A stretch of DNA of 64,000 nucleotides from Nitrincola tibetensis (lineage in GTDB: Bacteria > Pseudomonadota > Gammaproteobacteria > Pseudomonadales > Balneatricaceae), in NCBI RefSeq assembly GCF_003284585.1, contig NZ_QKRX01000011.1, positions 62,001-126,000 on the forward strand, read 5' to 3'. The position numbers and the translations under genes were made by a program. Shown here in pieces: positions 41,589-50,458 of the stretch. Position 1 is the first letter of the stretch. Each line of letters starts with the position of its first letter. Below the pieces are notes generated by a model. The model was not told the DNA's origin. It saw only the letters and a list, made by a program, of their open reading frames with translations, and did no database searches.

Positions 41589-42812
41589 ATGAGAAAATAT
41601 GGCTGGATTCTGGGCATTCCTGTAGTGCTCCTCTTAAGTGGTTGCTCGCCAACCAAGCCCACTGAATATGTTGATTATAAAACGCGTATCGATGCCAGGA
41701 GCATGCAGCTACACCAGCTACGCATGGCAACGCACCCGCCGTTAGCAGATGAAGACTACATAGGGTTTAAAGGCAGCAGTATAAGCGCAATTCAAAACTC
41801 CGATGATGCTTGGGGCCAAACGCGTGACAACCTTCGCTTAGACCTCGATCTTAATATCGCCGAATTCACAGATCATCTTGACTGGCTCACCCGTAATCCG
41901 AATCACCTAAGCCAGATTAGCGAACAAGCCCAACCTTACTACTACTACATATTTGAACAAGTGATCGGGCGGGGAATGCCAGCAGAAGTTGCGCTAATTC
42001 CCATGATCGAAAGCGGCTACAACCCTCAAGCAACCTCCCCCTCAAATGCAGCTGGTCACTGGCAATTTATGCCGACAACTGCACGAAATTTTGGCCTCAA
42101 AAGCACACGCTGGTATGATGGCCGTCGTGACATTATCGAATCCACCGATGCCGCATTAAATTATTTAAACTACTTGAACAACCTTTTCGATGGGGACTGG
42201 CTGCTCACGCTTGCGGCTTACAATGCTGGTGAGGGTCGCGTTGCACGCGCGATCAAACAAAATGAAATGAAAAACCTGCCAACGGATTTTTGGTCTTTAG
42301 ATCTCCCAGCTGAAACAATGCGCTATATTCCTAAATTACTAGCGACAGCACGTGCGATACGCGATGCAGACGATCTGGGACAAAATTTATCTGACATTCC
42401 TGCAGAACCCTACTTCACTGAAATTATTGTTGATAGCCCAATTGGCTTACAACAGGCCGCAGAGTTAGCGGAGGTTGACCTTCAGGAACTCGAGCAATTA
42501 AATGCAGGCTTAAGCCAAGGCGCCACCCCTCCAGATGGCCCACATCGGGTTTTAATTCCAACCACTCAAGCAGACATTTTACAAAGTGCTTTAGACGATC
42601 TTCCTATTGAAGAACGGATAGACTATGCGAGTTATACGGTTAAATCAGGCGACACGCTTGGGGGGATTGCTCATCGCCACAGCACATCCATAAAAAACAT
42701 TATCGACGCTAACAAACTGAAAAATACGCAGATTCGAGCGGGACAAACGTTGCTGATTCCTTCAACATCATCTACTCTAGCGTCAAAGTCAATTCAGTCT
42801 GGGTCGAGTTAG
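41589..42812 (+). CDS. mltD: Membrane-bound lytic murein transglycosylase D
   Basis: MltD is an outer-membrane lipoprotein that cleaves peptidoglycan glycan strands, giving 1,6-anhydro ends. The 407-residue precursor has a lipoprotein signal ending in VLLLSGC (Cys near residue 19). The SLT/GH23 domain carries the catalytic Glu in MIESGYNPQATSPSNAAGHW and AAYNAGEGRV. One C-terminal LysM repeat is present (YTVKSGDTLGGIAHRHS to GQTLLIPS). E. coli MltD has two LysM repeats, so this form is shorter. Confidence 0.93.
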   Translation: MRKYGWILGIPVVLLLSGCSPTKPTEYVDYKTRIDARSMQLHQLRMATHPPLADEDYIGFKGSSISAIQNSDDAWGQTRDNLRLDLDLNIAEFTDHLDWLTRNPNHLSQISEQAQPYYYYIFEQVIGRGMPAEVALIPMIESGYNPQATSPSNAAGHWQFMPTTARNFGLKSTRWYDGRRDIIESTDAALNYLNYLNNLFDGDWLLTLAAYNAGEGRVARAIKQNEMKNLPTDFWSLDLPAETMRYIPKLLATARAIRDADDLGQNLSDIPAEPYFTEIIVDSPIGLQQAAELAEVDLQELEQLNAGLSQGATPPDGPHRVLIPTTQADILQSALDDLPIEERIDYASYTVKSGDTLGGIAHRHSTSIKNIIDANKLKNTQIRAGQTLLIPSTSSTLASKSIQSGSS

Positions 42813-42818
42813 TCTATA

Positions 42819-44621
42819 ATGTTAAATTCGCTTTACCGCTTAGTTGGATGTCTTTTAATTTGTTTTTTAACGGGTTTACCAGTCCACAGTGAAACCCATA
42901 ATCAAGTCCATTCCGTCCACGGCATCGCTATGCATGGCGATCTTAAATACCCAGTGGACTTTACGCATTTTGACTATACAAACCCCAATGCCCCCAAGGG
43001 CGGCCGAGTTGTTCAATCGGCAATGGGAAGTTTCGACAGTTTTAATCCATTTATCGTCAAAGGCACACCCGCAGATGGCATTGGCCTAATCTACGATGGA
43101 TTAACAACAAAGGCCCAAGATGAACCCTTTTCGGAATACGGCCTACTCGCGAAACACATACGCTTACCAGAAGATCGACGCTGGATAGAGTTTGATATTC
43201 GTGAAGAAGCCCAATTTAGCGATGGTCTACCCGTTACGGCAGAAGACGTTGTTTATACCTTTAAGCTGCTAAGAGAGCAAGGGAGCCCTTTTTTCAGAGC
43301 TTACTATGCAGACATTACCGACATCATCGCCCTCGATAAACGCTCAGTACGATTCGAATTTGCGGACACCCAAAACCGCGAACTTCCTTTGATCGTAGGC
43401 GAAGTGCCCATACTTCCTAAACACTATTGGGCAAATCGTGACTTTACCGAGCCAAGCCTAGATATTCCAATCGGATCAGGCCCCTATTTAATTCATAGCT
43501 ATGACCCTGGTCGCTCTATCACCTACCGCCGAAATCCCGATTATTGGGGAGTCAACTTACCCGTAAACAAAGGACGCAATAACTTCGACCTATGGACCTT
43601 TGAATACTATCGAGATGCGACCATCGCGCTTGAAGCCTTCAGAGCGGGCCGCTATGACTTCAGACAAGAACATGCCGCAAAGAACTGGGCAACAGGCTAC
43701 ACAGGCGCAGCCTTTGATCAAGGCCGGATTATTCGTGAAGAAATAGAACACGAAAACCCAACAGGCATGCAAGCATTTATCATGAACACTCGCCGCTCAC
43801 AGTTCAGCGATCCGAGAGTACGCTATGCCTTAGCACATGCATTTGACTTCGAATGGACAAACCGCGCTATATTTTATGGTGCCTATCGTCGCAGCCATAG
43901 CTTCTTCTCAAATTCTGAAATGGCAGCCACAGAACTACCCACACCAGAAGAACTAGAGATCCTTGAACCTATACGAGACCTCGTTCCACCGGAAGTGTTT
44001 GAACAAGTGTATCAAGCACCGCAAACAGAGGGCGATGGCCAGATGAGACTTCAGGTACGAAAAGGCCTACACCTTCTGGCCGATGCAGGCTGGACTCTTG
44101 ATAAAGGTGTTTTGCGCAATGCTCGGGGGGAGCCATTTCGTTTTGAAATCCTCCTTATTCAACGTGAGTTTGAACGGATTGTGAATCCATTTATACGCAA
44201 CCTTGAGCGCATGGGTATCAGCGTTACCATTCGAGTTGTCGATATTTCTCAGTACATTAACCGTCTGAGGGACTATGATTTTGATATGATTGTGAGCAGT
44301 TTTGGACAATCCAACTCGCCCGGTAATGAGCAAAGGGAATTTTGGCACTCCGAGAGTGCTGATCGCCCAGGGAGCCGCAACTTAATCGGCATTAAAAATC
44401 CCGCCGTTGACCATTTAGTCGAGCAACTTATCCAAGCGCCAGATCGTGAATCACTCGTATTGAGAGCTCGGGCACTTGATCGTGTTCTGCAATGGAATCA
44501 CTATGTTATTCCGCAGTATCACATTAACTCTTACCGTGTAGCGTATTGGAACAAATTTGGCATTCCGGAAGTCCGTCCTAAGTATGCACTGGGCTTCGAC
44601 ACTTGGTGGGTTGAACCTTAA
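42819..44621 (+). CDS. yejA: Oligopeptide-type ABC transporter solute-binding protein YejA
   Basis: A 600-residue periplasmic binding protein of the SBP_bac_5 family. A signal peptide (about 1-24, ending VHS) precedes [12 protein letters not shown] and [16 protein letters not shown], which are diagnostic of YejA. YejABEF of enterics imports peptides, including microcin C in E. coli. It begins 6 bp after mltD and its TAA overlaps the yejB ATG (TAATG). Confidence 0.92.
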   Translation: MLNSLYRLVGCLLICFLTGLPVHSETHNQVHSVHGIAMHGDLKYPVDFTHFDYTNPNAPKGGRVVQSAMGSFDSFNPFIVKGTPADGIGLIYDGLTTKAQDEPFSEYGLLAKHIRLPEDRRWIEFDIREEAQFSDGLPVTAEDVVYTFKLLREQGSPFFRAYYADITDIIALDKRSVRFEFADTQNRELPLIVGEVPILPKHYWANRDFTEPSLDIPIGSGPYLIHSYDPGRSITYRRNPDYWGVNLPVNKGRNNFDLWTFEYYRDATIALEAFRAGRYDFRQEHAAKNWATGYTGAAFDQGRIIREEIEHENPTGMQAFIMNTRRSQFSDPRVRYALAHAFDFEWTNRAIFYGAYRRSHSFFSNSEMAATELPTPEELEILEPIRDLVPPEVFEQVYQAPQTEGDGQMRLQVRKGLHLLADAGWTLDKGVLRNARGEPFRFEILLIQREFERIVNPFIRNLERMGISVTIRVVDISQYINRLRDYDFDMIVSSFGQSNSPGNEQREFWHSESADRPGSRNLIGIKNPAVDHLVEQLIQAPDRESLVLRARALDRVLQWNHYVIPQYHINSYRVAYWNKFGIPEVRPKYALGFDTWWVEP

Positions 44622-45703
44622 TGGGCGCTTATATTCTTCGTCGATTACTGCTGATTATTCCAACACTGTTTGGGATTCTCCTGCTTAACTTCTTGATAGT
44701 ACAACTCGCCCCTGGAGGCCCTGTTGAGCAAACCATTGCCCAACTTCAAGGTATTGGGGTGGATGCCGGTGACCGTATTGGCAGTTCGGCAAGAACTGAT
44801 ATGGCAGCGTCTGATTCATCCGGTTATCGCGGCGGACAAGGATTAGACCCTTCTTTAATCGCTGAAATTGAACGCATGTATGGCTTTGACAAACCCGCCC
44901 ACGAGCGCTTTTTTCAAATGCTGGTTAACTATTTACGATTTGATTTTGGCAGCAGCTTCTACAGCAACAAAACGGTCATTGAGTTAATTGTCGAAAAAAT
45001 GCCTGTTTCTATCTCATTAGGGCTCTGGACCACACTGCTAACTTATTTGATCTCCATTCCTTTAGGAATACGCAAAGCCGTTAAAGATGGCACTGCGTTT
45101 GATATGTGGTCAAGCACAGCGGTTATTATTGGCTATGCTATTCCCAACTTTCTATTTGCGATTTTACTGATTGTTCTATTCGCTGGCGGTACTTACTTAG
45201 AATGGTTTCCACTGCGTGGCTTAACCTCACCCAACTTCGATGAAATGACACTGCTCCAAAAGATCGGAGACTACTTCTGGCATATCACCCTGCCCGTTTT
45301 AGCTTCGGTGATTTCAAGCTTTGCCACACTGACTATGCTGACCAAAAATGCATTTTTAGATGAAATACATAAACAGTATGTCTTAACGGCGCGCGCTAAG
45401 GGTTTGACTGAAAATAAAGTACTCTATAACCATGTATTCAGAAACGCGATGCTGCTCATTATTGCTGGTATGCCTGCTGCTCTAATCGGAATATTCTTCA
45501 CTGGATCAATGCTGATTGAGGTGATTTTCTCCCTCGATGGCTTAGGCTTACTAGGCTATGAAGCCGTTATTCGCAGAGACTATCCTGTCATTTTTGGCAC
45601 ACTCTATATCTTTACGCTTGTCGGTTTGCTCTTAAAACTCATAAGCGATATCACCTACACACTTGTTGATCCTCGGATTGATTTTTCGAGTAGGGAAAAC
45701 TAA
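44621..45703 (+). CDS. yejB: ABC transporter permease YejB
   Basis: A 360-residue DppB-like permease. Helix one lies in [20 protein letters not shown], a periplasmic insertion follows, and then comes the binding-protein-dependent transport domain with the EAA loop [20 protein letters not shown]. Length and the GGPVEQ motif after helix one match YejB. It is 3 bp from yejE. Confidence 0.93.
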   Translation: MGAYILRRLLLIIPTLFGILLLNFLIVQLAPGGPVEQTIAQLQGIGVDAGDRIGSSARTDMAASDSSGYRGGQGLDPSLIAEIERMYGFDKPAHERFFQMLVNYLRFDFGSSFYSNKTVIELIVEKMPVSISLGLWTTLLTYLISIPLGIRKAVKDGTAFDMWSSTAVIIGYAIPNFLFAILLIVLFAGGTYLEWFPLRGLTSPNFDEMTLLQKIGDYFWHITLPVLASVISSFATLTMLTKNAFLDEIHKQYVLTARAKGLTENKVLYNHVFRNAMLLIIAGMPAALIGIFFTGSMLIEVIFSLDGLGLLGYEAVIRRDYPVIFGTLYIFTLVGLLLKLISDITYTLVDPRIDFSSREN

Positions 45704-45706
45704 ATC

Positions 45707-46738
45707 ATGACACCTATCATGCAGCGCAGGCTCGCCATTTTCCGAAAAAACCGTCGTGGCTATTGGTCTTTTTGGATATTTTTAACATTATTTTCACTTT
45801 CTCTTTGTGCGGAACTGATCGCCAACAATAAACCGATTGTCGTAAGCTTCAATAGCTCGCTCTACTTTCCTATCTTTAAGGACTACTCAGAGCTTGAGTT
45901 TGGCGGGGAGTTCGACATCGCCACCGACTACCGCGACCCGTTTATTCAAAATCTTATTGCAGAAGCGGACGGCTGGATGATCTGGCCCTTGTTACGCTAC
46001 AACTACCAAACGATCAACTACGATCTACCCTCACCGGCTCCCTCTCCCCCTAGCCTACAAAACTGGCTAGGCACAGATGACCAAGGAAGAGATGTGCTGG
46101 CTAGAGTCATCTACGGCTTCAGAATTTCCGTCCTGTTTGCTTTAGTCTTAACGCTGGCAAGCTCTGTTATCGGCGTCGCAGCAGGCGCCGTGCAAGGCTA
46201 TTATGGCGGAAAAGTTGACCTACTATTTCAGCGTTTCATCGAGATTTGGTCAGGCTTACCTGTCCTCTTCTTATTAATCATCTTAGCTAGCATCGTTGAA
46301 CCCAATTTCTGGTGGCTGCTCGGCATTATGCTGCTATTCTCTTGGATGAGCCTAGTGGACGTTGTGCGCGCTGAATTTCTGCGTGGTCGCAACTTAGAGT
46401 ATGTTCGTGCCGCAAGAGCGCTAGGGCTCAGCAACCGCCTCATCATGTTTCGACACGTATTACCCAACGCAATGGTTGCAACACTCACCTTTATGCCGTT
46501 TATCTTTAACGGCTCAATTGTCACGCTCACTGCCTTAGATTTTTTAGGCTTTGGCATGCCACCTGGCTCACCCAGTCTTGGGGAGTTGGTCGCACAGGGT
46601 AAAGAAAATCTTCATGCACCGTGGTTAGGATTAACTGCATTTTTCAGTCTGTCAATCATGTTAACCTTGCTGATATTTATCGGTGAAGCCATACGAGATG
46701 CCTTTGATCCTCGCAAAGGCTTTTCTGATCAACATTAA
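45707..46738 (+). CDS. yejE: ABC transporter permease YejE
   Basis: A 343-residue DppC-like permease. The N-terminal NRRGYWSFWIFLTLFSLSL helix is followed by a periplasmic segment ending in NWLGTDDQGRDVLARVIYG, then five helices with the EAA loop AARALGLSNRLIMFRHVLPN. These features are typical of YejE. In most genomes the ATPase gene yejF follows; here it does not. Confidence 0.93.
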   Translation: MTPIMQRRLAIFRKNRRGYWSFWIFLTLFSLSLCAELIANNKPIVVSFNSSLYFPIFKDYSELEFGGEFDIATDYRDPFIQNLIAEADGWMIWPLLRYNYQTINYDLPSPAPSPPSLQNWLGTDDQGRDVLARVIYGFRISVLFALVLTLASSVIGVAAGAVQGYYGGKVDLLFQRFIEIWSGLPVLFLLIILASIVEPNFWWLLGIMLLFSWMSLVDVVRAEFLRGRNLEYVRAARALGLSNRLIMFRHVLPNAMVATLTFMPFIFNGSIVTLTALDFLGFGMPPGSPSLGELVAQGKENLHAPWLGLTAFFSLSIMLTLLIFIGEAIRDAFDPRKGFSDQH

Positions 46739-46752
46739 TGGAGTGTTTCGTT

Positions 46753-47220
46753 ATGGAAAGTAAATCTGATTCAACCTTTTTGAAAATTCTTAAACTCAAA
46801 CTTAAGGGCGTAAGTGTTATTTTTAACCTGCTGCTAAGTAAAATTCGTTTTATCGACACACAATTCGCGAAACGGGTTAGCCAACGCACACGACGCATCA
46901 CGTATACGGTGATTGCAGCCATTATCCTGTATAGCTTTGCACCCTCACTCCTCTGGAACATTAGCCGCAGTCAAGTTACGTTTGTGATGGAGGGAAGAGA
47001 CCGAATTGCCGACTCTTCAGGGGAAGATCGTTACGAAATCTACACTTCCGAAGGTATTTTTCTCAATCAAAATTCTTTGTTAAGACTTAAGCGCAACTCA
47101 TCCACTTTGCAAGGCAGGCTCAAATTTGGTGCAACCTACCAATGCAAAGTACAAGGATACCATTCGGTTTGGTTCAAAAAGATTCGCAATATTATCTCAT
47201 GTAACGAAGTGAATCCTTAG
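46753..47220 (+). CDS. Membrane-anchored protein of unknown function
   Basis: A 155-residue protein in the place where yejF is usually found. I cannot name its family with confidence; the segment SEGIFLNQNSLLRLKRNSST resembles small membrane proteins of the DUF1523 kind. A basic N-terminal half is followed by one transmembrane helix (about 49-66) and an extracytoplasmic domain with two cysteines. The start at 46753 is preferred because GGAG lies nine bases upstream. The ATG at 46738 overlaps the yejE stop but has no ribosome binding site. Confidence 0.6.
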   Translation: MESKSDSTFLKILKLKLKGVSVIFNLLLSKIRFIDTQFAKRVSQRTRRITYTVIAAIILYSFAPSLLWNISRSQVTFVMEGRDRIADSSGEDRYEIYTSEGIFLNQNSLLRLKRNSSTLQGRLKFGATYQCKVQGYHSVWFKKIRNIISCNEVNP

Positions 47221-47237
47221 CAGAAGCGTTGAAAGAA

Positions 47238-47263
47238 ATAAGCCTCTAAACTTAGAGGCTTAT
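47238..47263. terminator. Hairpin between two convergent genes
   Basis: Stem TAAGCCTCTA and TAGAGGCTTA around AACT, extended by A-T pairs. The minus-strand side is followed by TTTCTTTC, the plus-strand side by a weak T-containing stretch. It probably terminates both convergent genes. Confidence 0.7.
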
Positions 47264-47267
47264 AGAT

Positions 47268-47795
47268 TTACAATAGAATACTGGCGATATCTATGACATC
47301 AACAATGGTGCCTCGCCCCTCAACTAGACGGACTACTTTATCACCTAGCAATACCAACTCCGTATTGCGGTCATCAATTCTTGCTCGTGTTCGATAATTT
47401 GCTGGCAAAGGCGTCGCATAACGATATAACTCCTGTAGCATCACCTCGCCTCTGACCAACTTACGCTGCCACCCTCTTGGTAGACGTTCAGAACGTGCCA
47501 ACTTGCGCTGCAGTCCCGGTGGCAGATCACGATAATTGTTATGACGATTGCTATGGCGATGCTCAGATCGCTCTCTATCACTCATATAATCATTTAAAAG
47601 AATGTTTAACAGCCTATCACGCTCTCTCGATGTTAATGCAATGGGCAAATCGACATGTGACTGACGTTGCTGCTCAGCTAGGCGATACTGCACCAACCCA
47701 TCAAGGATTTGATTGAAAGCAGATGAATCTGCCTGTGCTGACATAGACAGGCCAGGAATCACAACAAGCATCGCAGTCATTAAGTATTTACGCAT
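47268..47795 (-). CDS. Small exported protein of unknown function
   Basis: A 175-residue protein with a signal peptide (MRKYLMTAMLVVIPGLSMSAQA). The mature part is rich in Arg and His. It contains LPPGLQRKLARSERLPRGWQRKL, which resembles a motif in small periplasmic proteins related to RcnB. The start at 47795 follows GGAGGG by seven bases, better than the ATG at 47810. The C-terminal part (LLGDKVVRLVEGRGTIVDVI) looks like the beta-rich end of those proteins. Function is not known. Confidence 0.68.
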   Translation of the reverse strand: MRKYLMTAMLVVIPGLSMSAQADSSAFNQILDGLVQYRLAEQQRQSHVDLPIALTSRERDRLLNILLNDYMSDRERSEHRHSNRHNNYRDLPPGLQRKLARSERLPRGWQRKLVRGEVMLQELYRYATPLPANYRTRARIDDRNTELVLLGDKVVRLVEGRGTIVDVIDIASILL

Positions 47796-48016
47796 AATAG
47801 CACCCTCCATTTTTTCTAAGTTTACTATCGGGGGATGAAGCTAAGCTGAACTTATTGAATTAACGTCCAACGTTGAACAGTGCATCATAATAGGGCAAAA
47901 ACAATCTAGCATGCCCTAGAAGAACGCTAAACTATCATTTAACCTATATTGAAATTGAGAGCACATCAAACTCATGCTTTAATCACAGGAATAACGCTAG
48001 ATAACTGAGAAAGAAC

Positions 48017-48048
48017 AAAAAAAAACGCCGCATTCATTGAATGCGGCG
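48017..48048 (-). terminator. Intrinsic terminator of the candidate small RNA
   Basis: A perfect 10-bp stem CGCCGCATTC/GAATGCGGCG with a 3-base loop, followed on the minus strand by nine T. No minus-strand protein gene lies upstream of it, which is what points to a short RNA. Confidence 0.88.
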
Positions 48049-48122
48049 GTCTCGCAGTGCCCCTCGAGTGCGAAAAACGTTATGAAACACATTTAAACTG
48101 GGTTTAAATCGTTTCATACATG
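48017..48122 (-). ncRNA. Candidate sigma-54 dependent small RNA
   Basis: About 105 bases on the minus strand, between a -24/-12 promoter and an intrinsic terminator, with no ORF of note. It would begin near 48122. It folds first into a long hairpin: TATGAAAC with GTTTCATA and ATTTAAAC with GTTTAAAT, 16 bp in all, between 48118 and 48081. A linker with UUUUU follows, then a short hairpin TCGCA/TGCGA (48073-48052) whose 12-base loop exposes GAGGGG. It ends in the terminator with nine U, a tail typical of Hfq-binding RNAs. No Rfam family is recognised by eye. Promoter and terminator are direct observations; transcription is inferred. Confidence 0.65.
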
Positions 48123-48132
48123 TTTTATATAA

Positions 48133-48148
48133 AGCAATCAAGATGCCA
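48133..48148 (-). promoter_or_regulatory. Sigma-54 (-24/-12) promoter
   Basis: On the minus strand TGGCATCTTGATTGCT matches the RpoN consensus TGGCAC-N5-TTGCW at every key base except C to T at the sixth position. The GG and GC dinucleotides are at the required spacing. The predicted start is about 12 bases downstream, near 48122. Confidence 0.75.
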
Positions 48149-48247
48149 ACTTTTAATAACCTTTAAAAATCAATAATATAGTATTTTTAAGCTTTACTCT
48201 CAATGAACAAAACACACCTTCATTTGCACCAATATATCCCACTAGCT

Positions 48248-48282
48248 CATAAATGCGAACCATATTAGTGCATTTATGGTTC
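48248..48282. repeat. Interleaved inverted repeats, possible activator binding site
   Basis: CATAAATGC (48248-48256) pairs with GCATTTATG (48270-48278), and GAACCAT (48257-48263) with ATGGTTC (48276-48282). The block lies about 115-145 bp upstream of the minus-strand -12 element, the usual place for a sigma-54 activator, and ahead of the gltX promoter. The protein that binds is unknown. Confidence 0.55.
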
Positions 48283-48328
48283 ATAGAGAGAAGGTTAACA
48301 AACATAGCTCCCTCCTAGTTAAACACGT

Positions 48329-48334
48329 TATAAT
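48329..48334 (+). promoter_or_regulatory. -10 element of gltX
   Basis: A perfect TATAAT lies 38 bp ahead of the gltX start codon. No clear -35 box is seen at the proper distance. Confidence 0.45.
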
Positions 48335-48371
48335 TCTATTTTAATGACCTAATTTTTTGAGTAAGGCACCC

Positions 48372-49862
48372 ATGACAGTTCGTACCCGAGTCGCGCCCTC
48401 TCCAACGGGAGATCCACATGTTGGAACCGCATACATTGCTCTCTTCAATCTTGCATTTGCTCGCCAGCATGGTGGTGAGTTCATTCTTCGTATAGAAGAT
48501 ACCGATCAAACTCGGAGCACCCCTGAGTCTGAACAGGCCATTTTGGACTCATTACGCTGGCTCGGATTAGAGTGGGACGAAGGCCCGGATATCGGTGGCC
48601 CGCACGGCCCTTACCGTCAAAGCGAACGTAAACACATGTATAAAGACTTTGCCATGCGCTTGGTTGAAGAAGGTCATGCGTTTTTATGCTTCCGCACTTC
48701 TGAAGAACTTGACGAGCTCCGGGAACTACGTAAGGCTGATGGCAAACACACCGCCTTAAAGCAAAGTGATCTTGCTCTCCCTGCTGAAGAAGTTGAGTCA
48801 CGTATGGCTCAGGGTATGCCATATGTTGTGAGAATGTGTGTTCCAGAAGAAGGCATCTGCGTTATAGATGATTTATTACGCGGCCCAATTGAAATGGATT
48901 GGGGTCAGGTCGATGCTCAAATTTTGCTGAAATCCGATGGTATGCCCACTTACCATTTAGCAAATGTGGTTGACGACCATTTAATGAAGATAACTCACGT
49001 TATTCGTGGTGAGGAATGGATCAACTCAGCGCCTAAGCACAAGCTGTTGTATCAATACTTTGGTTGGGATATGCCGCAACTTTGCCATATGCCGCTGCTG
49101 CGCAACCCTGATAAGTCAAAACTATCGAAACGTAAGAACCCAACCAGCATTCTCTATTATCAGCGCATGGGCTACTTACCTGAAGCGCTACTGAACTACC
49201 TAGGCCGTATGGGCTGGTCGATGCCTGATGAGCGCGAAAAATTCTCTCGTGCAGAAATGTTCGAGCATTTTGATTTATCCAGAGTGTCTCTTGGCGGCCC
49301 TGTATTTGACCAGGTCAAACTCAGCTGGCTCAATGGTATGTGGATTCGCGAGGAACTCGATACAGATACCTTTGCTGCAGAGATGATGAAATGGGCGCTA
49401 AACCCAACTTATCTAAAGCAGATCATTCCGTTAATCCAACCTCGTGTTGAGAAGTTTTCGGACGTTGCACCACTGGCATCCTTTTTCTTATCAGGAATGC
49501 TAAATATCACGCCTGCCTCCTTCGAGCATAAATCGCTGAACGAAGAGCAAATTAAAAAGATCTTACAATTTGCGTCCTGGTACCTGGATCGCCAAAGCGA
49601 ATGGAATAAAGACACTTTATTCCAAGGACTTAAGGCACTTGCCGATGGCATGGGCATTAAAATCCGCGATTTCTTATTTCCGTTGTTCGTCGCCATTTCT
49701 GGTACCGCACAAAGCGTTTCGGTTGTTGACGCCATGCAAATCTTAGGGCCAGACATGAGCCGAGCTCGCGTTCGCTTTGCTCTAGATACCGTTGGCGGCC
49801 CTTCGAAGAAGGAAGCGAAGCGCTGGGAAAAAGAGTTTGCAGACTTAACACAAGCTGTTTAA
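48372..49862 (+). CDS. gltX: Glutamyl-tRNA synthetase
   Basis: GltX charges tRNA-Glu with glutamate. The start [11 protein letters not shown] at 48372 is preceded by TAAGG and aligns with the usual N-terminus, giving 496 residues; an in-frame TTG at 48357 is less likely. The class I signatures are [14 protein letters not shown] (HIGH) and [10 protein letters not shown] (KMSKS-type). The C-terminal anticodon-binding half is complete. A tRNA-Ala gene follows, as in Pseudomonas. Confidence 0.95.
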   Translation: MTVRTRVAPSPTGDPHVGTAYIALFNLAFARQHGGEFILRIEDTDQTRSTPESEQAILDSLRWLGLEWDEGPDIGGPHGPYRQSERKHMYKDFAMRLVEEGHAFLCFRTSEELDELRELRKADGKHTALKQSDLALPAEEVESRMAQGMPYVVRMCVPEEGICVIDDLLRGPIEMDWGQVDAQILLKSDGMPTYHLANVVDDHLMKITHVIRGEEWINSAPKHKLLYQYFGWDMPQLCHMPLLRNPDKSKLSKRKNPTSILYYQRMGYLPEALLNYLGRMGWSMPDEREKFSRAEMFEHFDLSRVSLGGPVFDQVKLSWLNGMWIREELDTDTFAAEMMKWALNPTYLKQIIPLIQPRVEKFSDVAPLASFFLSGMLNITPASFEHKSLNEEQIKKILQFASWYLDRQSEWNKDTLFQGLKALADGMGIKIRDFLFPLFVAISGTAQSVSVVDAMQILGPDMSRARVRFALDTVGGPSKKEAKRWEKEFADLTQAV

Positions 49863-49926
49863 CTGTCTCCTTTCGGTGTTAACACTTAACAATTTGATTT
49901 TTAGCATAAAAAATTAATAAAAAGTG

Positions 49927-49955
49927 TTGACACCGCCTTAGCGTCGCTTTATTAT
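49927..49955 (+). promoter_or_regulatory. Sigma-70 promoter of tRNA-Ala
   Basis: TTGACA (49927-49932), exactly 17 bp, then TATTAT (49950-49955), 20 bp ahead of the tRNA. A near-consensus strong promoter, as expected for a stable RNA. Confidence 0.85.
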
Positions 49956-49975
49956 TTGCACCGTCCTAGAGACAT

Positions 49976-50051
49976 GGGGTCTTAGCTCAGCTGGGAGAGC
50001 GCAACGCTGGCAGCGTTGAGGTCAGGGGTTCGATCCCCCTAGACTCCACCA
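49976..50051 (+). tRNA. tRNA-Ala (anticodon GGC)
   Basis: A 76-base cloverleaf. The acceptor GGGGTCT pairs with AGACTCC, and the D arm contains AGCTCAGCTGGGAGAGC. The anticodon stem CAACG/CGTTG encloses the loop CTGGCAG with anticodon GGC. The T arm has GGTTCGATCC, and CCA is encoded. It reads GCC and GCU codons. Confidence 0.97.
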
Positions 50052-50143
50052 ATCACTAGATTCATCACTTCTCGTAAAATTTCAAAACTCTTGTGAATTA
50101 ATGCCTTCGCGTTTGTTACCTATACAAAGTATCGAAAGATTTT

Positions 50144-50415
50144 CTATACTAGCGCATGCAATACAGTGTCCCAGCAGTTGCCTTTACGACTCATCCTTTG
50201 CACCAATTGGTGCGTTGTAATCAAGTCACGATAATCATGCGAGCAACATAGGCTGCCGCGATCACTATGAACGATCACCGCACGCGAATACAGACCAATG
50301 ATTACCACCAGATACAGACATCCCTCACTGCTCATCAGGTAAATGATGTCACCGACCCATTCTGGTTCTGACCTTTTGCGCTAAAATCCTGCTCAAGCAA
50401 ATTTGGCGCTAGGCA
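50144..50415 (-). pseudogene. IS3-family transposase (OrfB) remnant
   Basis: Pieces of an IS3-type DDE transposase. A frameshifted APNLLEQDF segment (about 50415-50350) and EWVGDIIYLMSSEGCLYLVV are joined to GLYSRAVI, then directly to VHSDRGSLCCSHDYRDL and MSRKGNCWD. In intact enzymes about 60 residues separate SRAVIG from HSDRGSQY, so the central catalytic part has been deleted in frame. The end after NCWDTV is also divergent. No flanking terminal repeats were identified. It is a dead element marking the start of the accessory region after the tRNA. Confidence 0.82.
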
Positions 50416-50458
50416 TAGCGATATCTGCAACACGGTCGTATATAAAAAGTCGCATTGA

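Noticed and set aside
48223-48232. TTTGCACCAA as an NtrC site for the small RNA
   Set aside because: Only one half of the NtrC palindrome is present; the right half (TGGTGCA) is missing, so NtrC control is not supported.
50052-50143. A second tRNA gene or attachment site after tRNA-Ala
   Set aside because: No cloverleaf and no duplicate of the tRNA 3' end were found here or in the accessory region.
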